In this document: positions 12,867 through 15,899 of the stretch, in pieces | Position numbering within the stretch: position 1 is the first letter of the stretch | How the letters are laid out: each line of letters begins with the position of its first letter | Source of the DNA: CAWJHE01 sp964614855 | Lineage (GTDB): Bacteria > Chloroflexota > Anaerolineae > Anaerolineales > UBA4823 | Direction of reading: 5' to 3' | DNA: 15,899 bases | Assembly (NCBI GenBank): GCA_964614855.1 | Contig: CAZTMX010000053.1 | Location: 1 to 15,899 of the forward strand | Notes under the pieces: model-generated | Database searches by the model: none | What the model saw: only the letters and a program-made list of their open reading frames with translations | What the model was told of the DNA's origin: nothing | Made by a program: the position numbers and the translations under genes

Positions 12867-14462
12867 ATGGAATATGATGCAATTTTTGATGCAATAATCG
12901 TTGGCGGAGGCATTGCTGGACTGACGGCTGCAGCTTATCTATCGAGGGCGGGAAAATCGATCCGGCTGTTCGAAAAAGAAGAAAAATGCGGTGGTCTTGT
13001 CAATAGTTTTGAGCGTGAGGGTTTTTTCTATGACGGGGGTGTGCGCGCGCTTGAAAGCTCGGGGGTTCTATTCCCCATGCTCAGGCAGCTGGGTATCTCA
13101 CTCGATTTTGTTCCAAACAAGATTTCCGTCGGGATTGAAGACCAGGTAATTCAAATTTGCTCTGAAGAAAGTGTCGAAGAATATAAGAACCTGTTGACAA
13201 GCCTTTACCCTTCCAGCAGAGATGATGTTGAAGCCATTTTTGAACAGATCAGGGTCATCATGCATTATATGGATGTCCAGTATGGGATCGATAATCCCAT
13301 GTTTCTGGATGTAAAACAAGACCGGGAGTATTTTTTGCGTGAGATCATCCCCTGGATGTTCAAATACGCTGTGACCGCCCCCAAGATTTCGAAACTGAAC
13401 GAGCCAGTTGTCGATTTTTTGAAAAGGTATACCCAAAACCAAAGCCTGTTGGATATTATCACCCAGCATTTCTTTCAGGAAACGCCGGCATTTTTCGCTC
13501 TCAGTTATTTGAAGCTATATCTCGATTACCACTATCCAGTGGGCGGAACTGGTAAATTTATCGACAAATTGGTTGCTTTTATCCATGAGCACCAGGGGAT
13601 CATCAGCAACAACACAGAAATCATTGGGATTGATGTTGAAAAGAAATGTCTGCGAGATTCTCAAGGAGAAACCTATCGATATCGTAGTTTGATATGGGCA
13701 GCCGACCAGGTTACTTTGTACCGGCTGGTGGATGCAAATGCCATTTCTGATAATAAAACCAAAAACGCAGTCGTAGACCGGCAGAAAATGGTTCTTGGAA
13801 AATCGGGCAATGATTCTATTCTCACCATATTCCTGGGGGTGAACCTGGATAAGCAGTACTTTTCAGATCGCTGTACTGAGCACTTCTTTTATACTCCCAG
13901 CCGGATTGGGCAATCGTCAGCTGGACCCATCCCAACCAACCAGGGGAGGAAATCTATTGAGAAGTGGCTGGAAGAATACCTCCAGCTGACGACATACGAA
14001 ATATCGATCCCGGTTTTAAGAGACAGCAGCCTGGCGCCGGTTGGCAAGACGGGGTTAATTGTAAGTGTTTTGTTTGATTATCAATTAACAAAGGATATTC
14101 AAGATCAAGGGTGGTACAGCGCTTTCAAAACCCTTTGTGAAGGCAGCATGGTCAGGGTTCTGGAACGAACAGTCTTTCCGGGTATAGAAACCTCAATACA
14201 ACATATTTTTTCATCAACGCCTTTGACCATGGCAAAACTGACTGGCAATCACGAAGGGGCAATTACAGGGTGGTCGTTTAAGAACAGACCGGTGCCGGCT
14301 GAGAGCCGGCTTCCAAAAATCAACAATGCAATTAAAACCGCTATTCCGGGTGTGTATCAGGCGGGGCAATGGACTTACAGCCCTTCAGGTCTGCCTATAT
14401 CCTTCCTGACAGGGAAAATCGCCGCGGATAAGGTGATCAAAGATCTGAAATCGCAAAAATGA
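12867..14462 (+). CDS. FAD-dependent oxidoreductase, phytoene desaturase/carotene isomerase-like
   Basis: This is a 531-residue flavoprotein from ATG 12867, with 12849 as a less likely start. The N-terminal FAD site is typical: strand FDAIIVGGGIAGLTAA (7-22), the ribose-binding acidic residue E36, and KCGGLVNSFEREGFFYDGG (40-58). This is the CrtI/CrtISO arrangement of GG followed by the substrate-side glycine pair. The C-terminus has GVYQAGQWTYSPSGLPISFLTGKIAA, the second FAD-binding motif of this family. The length fits bacterial CrtI-like and CrtISO-like enzymes (about 490-550). It may desaturate, saturate or isomerise a polyene or other lipid. No crtB, crtE or other carotenoid genes are in the window, so a carotenoid substrate is not established. 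It is the last gene of the NTF2-SDR-flavoprotein operon, 49 bases after the SDR. Confidence 0.85.
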   Translation: MEYDAIFDAIIVGGGIAGLTAAAYLSRAGKSIRLFEKEEKCGGLVNSFEREGFFYDGGVRALESSGVLFPMLRQLGISLDFVPNKISVGIEDQVIQICSEESVEEYKNLLTSLYPSSRDDVEAIFEQIRVIMHYMDVQYGIDNPMFLDVKQDREYFLREIIPWMFKYAVTAPKISKLNEPVVDFLKRYTQNQSLLDIITQHFFQETPAFFALSYLKLYLDYHYPVGGTGKFIDKLVAFIHEHQGIISNNTEIIGIDVEKKCLRDSQGETYRYRSLIWAADQVTLYRLVDANAISDNKTKNAVVDRQKMVLGKSGNDSILTIFLGVNLDKQYFSDRCTEHFFYTPSRIGQSSAGPIPTNQGRKSIEKWLEEYLQLTTYEISIPVLRDSSLAPVGKTGLIVSVLFDYQLTKDIQDQGWYSAFKTLCEGSMVRVLERTVFPGIETSIQHIFSSTPLTMAKLTGNHEGAITGWSFKNRPVPAESRLPKINNAIKTAIPGVYQAGQWTYSPSGLPISFLTGKIAADKVIKDLKSQK

Positions 14463-14492
14463 ATTATGGTTCTGCACAATCCGGTTTAAATT

Positions 14493-15476
14493 CTACCAGT
14501 AGTGATGAACCATCTCGCGCACTCGAGCCGCATAGATTTGCTTGATCCTTTCCATGGTTTCTGCCTCCAGGGCTGGTAGGTCTGCAGACCTGACATTATC
14601 TTCAGCCTGAGCAGGGTTTTTTGCGCCCGGAATAGCACAGGTCACTGCTTCGAACATCAGAATCCAGCGCAGGGCAAACTGGGGCATGCTCCAACCCGTG
14701 GGAATCAGCTCACGCACTTCTTCGACAACCTCTAATCCAGTTTCATAATCGACCCCAGCAAAGGTTTCACCGCGATCGAAGGCTTCTCCGTGTCTGTTAA
14801 AAGCCCGATGATCATCAGGATCAAAGGTGGATCGAGGGGTAAGTTTTCCGGTTAACAATCCACTCGCCAGAGGGACGCGCGCCAGGATACCTACTTTACG
14901 CTCTATAGCCTGTGTAAAGAAAAGATCAGATGGGCGTTGGCGAAAAATGTTAAATATTATTTGCACGGTTTGTACATTTGGGAATTCAATTGCCTTTAAT
15001 GCTTCTTCCACTTTTTCTACGCTAACACCGTAGTAGCGAAGCTTGCCGGCTTTTATCAGATCATCCAACACGCCAAATGTCTCTGGCATATAATAGACCT
15101 CTGTCGGAGGGCAGTGCAATTGAAGTAAATCAATGGCGTCTGTGTCCAGGTTCTTTAAACTGCGCTCAACAAAAGCGGTCAGGTTATTCCTGTTGTACCC
15201 GCTGGCGATGTGAGGGTCCAATCTGCGTCCGGCTTTGGTTGCCACATAGATCTGTTCCCGGCGTTCTTTTCGCAGGCGGGCGACCAGGCGTTCTGAACGC
15301 CCATCCCCATACACATCCGCGGTGTCGATGAAATTGACCCCTAGATCTATCGAGCGATGCAGTGCGGCGAGCGAGTCATTATCATCTACACTGCCCCATG
15401 ATCCGCCAATTGCCCAGGCGCCAAAGGAAATGGTCGACACATTCCAACCAGTTCTACCGAGTGTACGAAATTGCAT
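14493..15476 (-). CDS. Aldo/keto reductase
   Basis: This is a 327-residue NAD(P)H-dependent oxidoreductase of the (beta/alpha)8-barrel AKR superfamily. The catalytic tetrad is complete: D51 and Y56 in FIDTADVYG, K81 in ATKAG, and H121 in LLQLHCPP. RTLGRTGWNVS at the start and the C-terminal AIPGAKNPAQAEDNV, which contacts the cofactor, are typical of the YhdN/Tas-like group acting on sugar or small carbonyl compounds. The ATG follows AAAGGA (15488-15483 on the minus strand) at six bases. It is convergent with the flavoprotein gene, with 30 bases between and no visible terminator. It lies downstream of araA on the same strand, after a tandem-repeat region, so a role in sugar metabolism is possible but unproven. 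Confidence 0.92.
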   Translation of the reverse strand: MQFRTLGRTGWNVSTISFGAWAIGGSWGSVDDNDSLAALHRSIDLGVNFIDTADVYGDGRSERLVARLRKERREQIYVATKAGRRLDPHIASGYNRNNLTAFVERSLKNLDTDAIDLLQLHCPPTEVYYMPETFGVLDDLIKAGKLRYYGVSVEKVEEALKAIEFPNVQTVQIIFNIFRQRPSDLFFTQAIERKVGILARVPLASGLLTGKLTPRSTFDPDDHRAFNRHGEAFDRGETFAGVDYETGLEVVEEVRELIPTGWSMPQFALRWILMFEAVTCAIPGAKNPAQAEDNVRSADLPALEAETMERIKQIYAARVREMVHHYW

Positions 15477-15490
15477 AATTTGTCCTTTGT

Positions 15491-15532
15491 GTATTTGCTT
15501 TTAAGCAGTTGCTTTGAAGCAGTTGCTTTGAA
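15491..15532 (-). repeat. 14-bp tandem repeat of alternating inverted half-sites before the aldo/keto reductase
   Basis: Two identical units GCAGTTGCTTTGAA (15505-15518, 15519-15532) follow a diverged unit GTATTTGCTTTTAA (15491-15504). Within the array TGCTT begins at 15496, 15510 and 15524, and AAGCA at 15503 and 15517, alternating every seven bases. Any neighbouring pair forms a small palindrome, for example AAGCA-GT-TGCTT. The array ends 15 bases before the reductase start, downstream of a minus-strand TATAAT (15575-15570). A cooperative regulator site in the leader is plausible; slippage-born sequence is the alternative. Confidence 0.6.
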
Positions 15533-15589
15533 GCTGTCGTTTTTAACTATTTTTCCAAAGAATTCTCTTATTATATCCAATGTTCCGGG

Positions 15590-15899
15590 TTACAAACCCT
15601 TTGAAAGTGCGTAATAGAGCTCATTCCAGCGGATTTTTTCTCTGAACTCATCGATATTAGTACTTTCGTCAATTAACAAATATTCGATCCCTGCCATTGC
15701 AGCAAAATCCTTCAGATGATCTTGATTAACAGCATAACTGAAACTGGTGTGGTGTGCGCCGCCTGCATAGATCCAGGCAGATGCTGCGGTTTTCTAATCC
15801 CCTTTTGTGGAATTTGGTCTTGGGCAGTTCCACCCAGCGCCCAGTAAGGTAGGGGGCTGCTCCTCCATCGCGAAACGCAGTTAATGTGTTATCAAAGGT
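15590..15899 (-). pseudogene. araA: L-arabinose isomerase, C-terminal part with an apparent one-base frameshift, cut by the window edge
   Basis: Minus-strand translation gives the end of L-arabinose isomerase, the enzyme that converts L-arabinose to L-ribulose. After the shift it reads TAASAWIYAGGAHHTSFSYA, then DFAAMAGIEYLLID, and ends KIRWNELYYALSKGL before a TAA at 15592-15590. These match the conserved AraA C-terminus (W-I-x-AGGAHHT-FS, AGIE, LRWN-like). Upstream, PYLTGRWVELPKTKFHKRGLE is in another frame. The two join if one T is removed from the TTTT run at 15790-15793; as written, a TAG (15796-15794) interrupts the C-terminal frame. The homopolymer and the intact residues on both sides suggest a sequencing error or a very recent mutation. 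Only about a fifth of the usual 500-residue enzyme is in view. Confidence 0.8.

Noticed and set aside
15491..15532. CRISPR array
   Set aside because: Units are 14 bp and directly abutting, with no unique spacers and no cas genes.

Overview
The window is a moderate-GC bacterial chromosome segment. It probably comes from an anaerobic or facultative member of the Chloroflexota (Anaerolineae-like). This is an inference from gene content: a ROK regulator beside a Thermus-type glucose/mannose ABC transporter, an ECF sigma factor paired with a DUF5667 membrane protein, and a compact larB-larE-larC set. No rRNA, tRNA, CRISPR array or insertion sequence was recognised.

Left region (1-4564, + strand): the window opens inside the 3' part of a P-type cation ATPase gene. 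That reading frame runs without a stop into a ROK-family sugar regulator, whose own start is probably the GTG at 140. A carbohydrate ABC importer follows: a lipoprotein binding protein, then two membrane permeases. A strong hairpin separates the binding protein from the permeases, and an intrinsic terminator closes the unit. No ABC ATPase is encoded here, so a shared one elsewhere is likely.

Middle region (4565-8248, + strand): a Des-type acyl-lipid desaturase stands alone. It is followed by an ECF sigma factor with a recognisable promoter and a palindrome over its -35 box, a DUF5667 single-pass membrane protein that may control the sigma factor, and a small DUF1294 membrane protein. After a terminator comes a DUF1801-family protein.

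The lar operon (11091 down to 8278, - strand): larB, larE and larC overlap one another. They encode synthesis of the nickel-pincer nucleotide cofactor of lactate racemase-type enzymes. No larA is present. LarC is one uninterrupted reading frame, and LarE carries the three-cysteine pattern.

Right region (11092-15899): a gap holds a 39-codon remnant resembling the end of an ABC-2 permease. A three-gene + strand operon follows: an NTF2/SnoaL-like protein, a retinol dehydrogenase-like short-chain dehydrogenase, and a CrtI/CrtISO-like FAD oxidoreductase. It looks like a small lipid- or isoprenoid-modifying pathway. Convergent to it are an aldo/keto reductase, preceded by a 14-bp tandem repeat made of alternating inverted half-sites, and the C-terminal part of L-arabinose isomerase (araA). 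The araA part carries an apparent one-base frameshift and runs off the right edge. Sugar uptake, sugar-responsive regulation and pentose isomerisation therefore flank the cofactor and redox genes.
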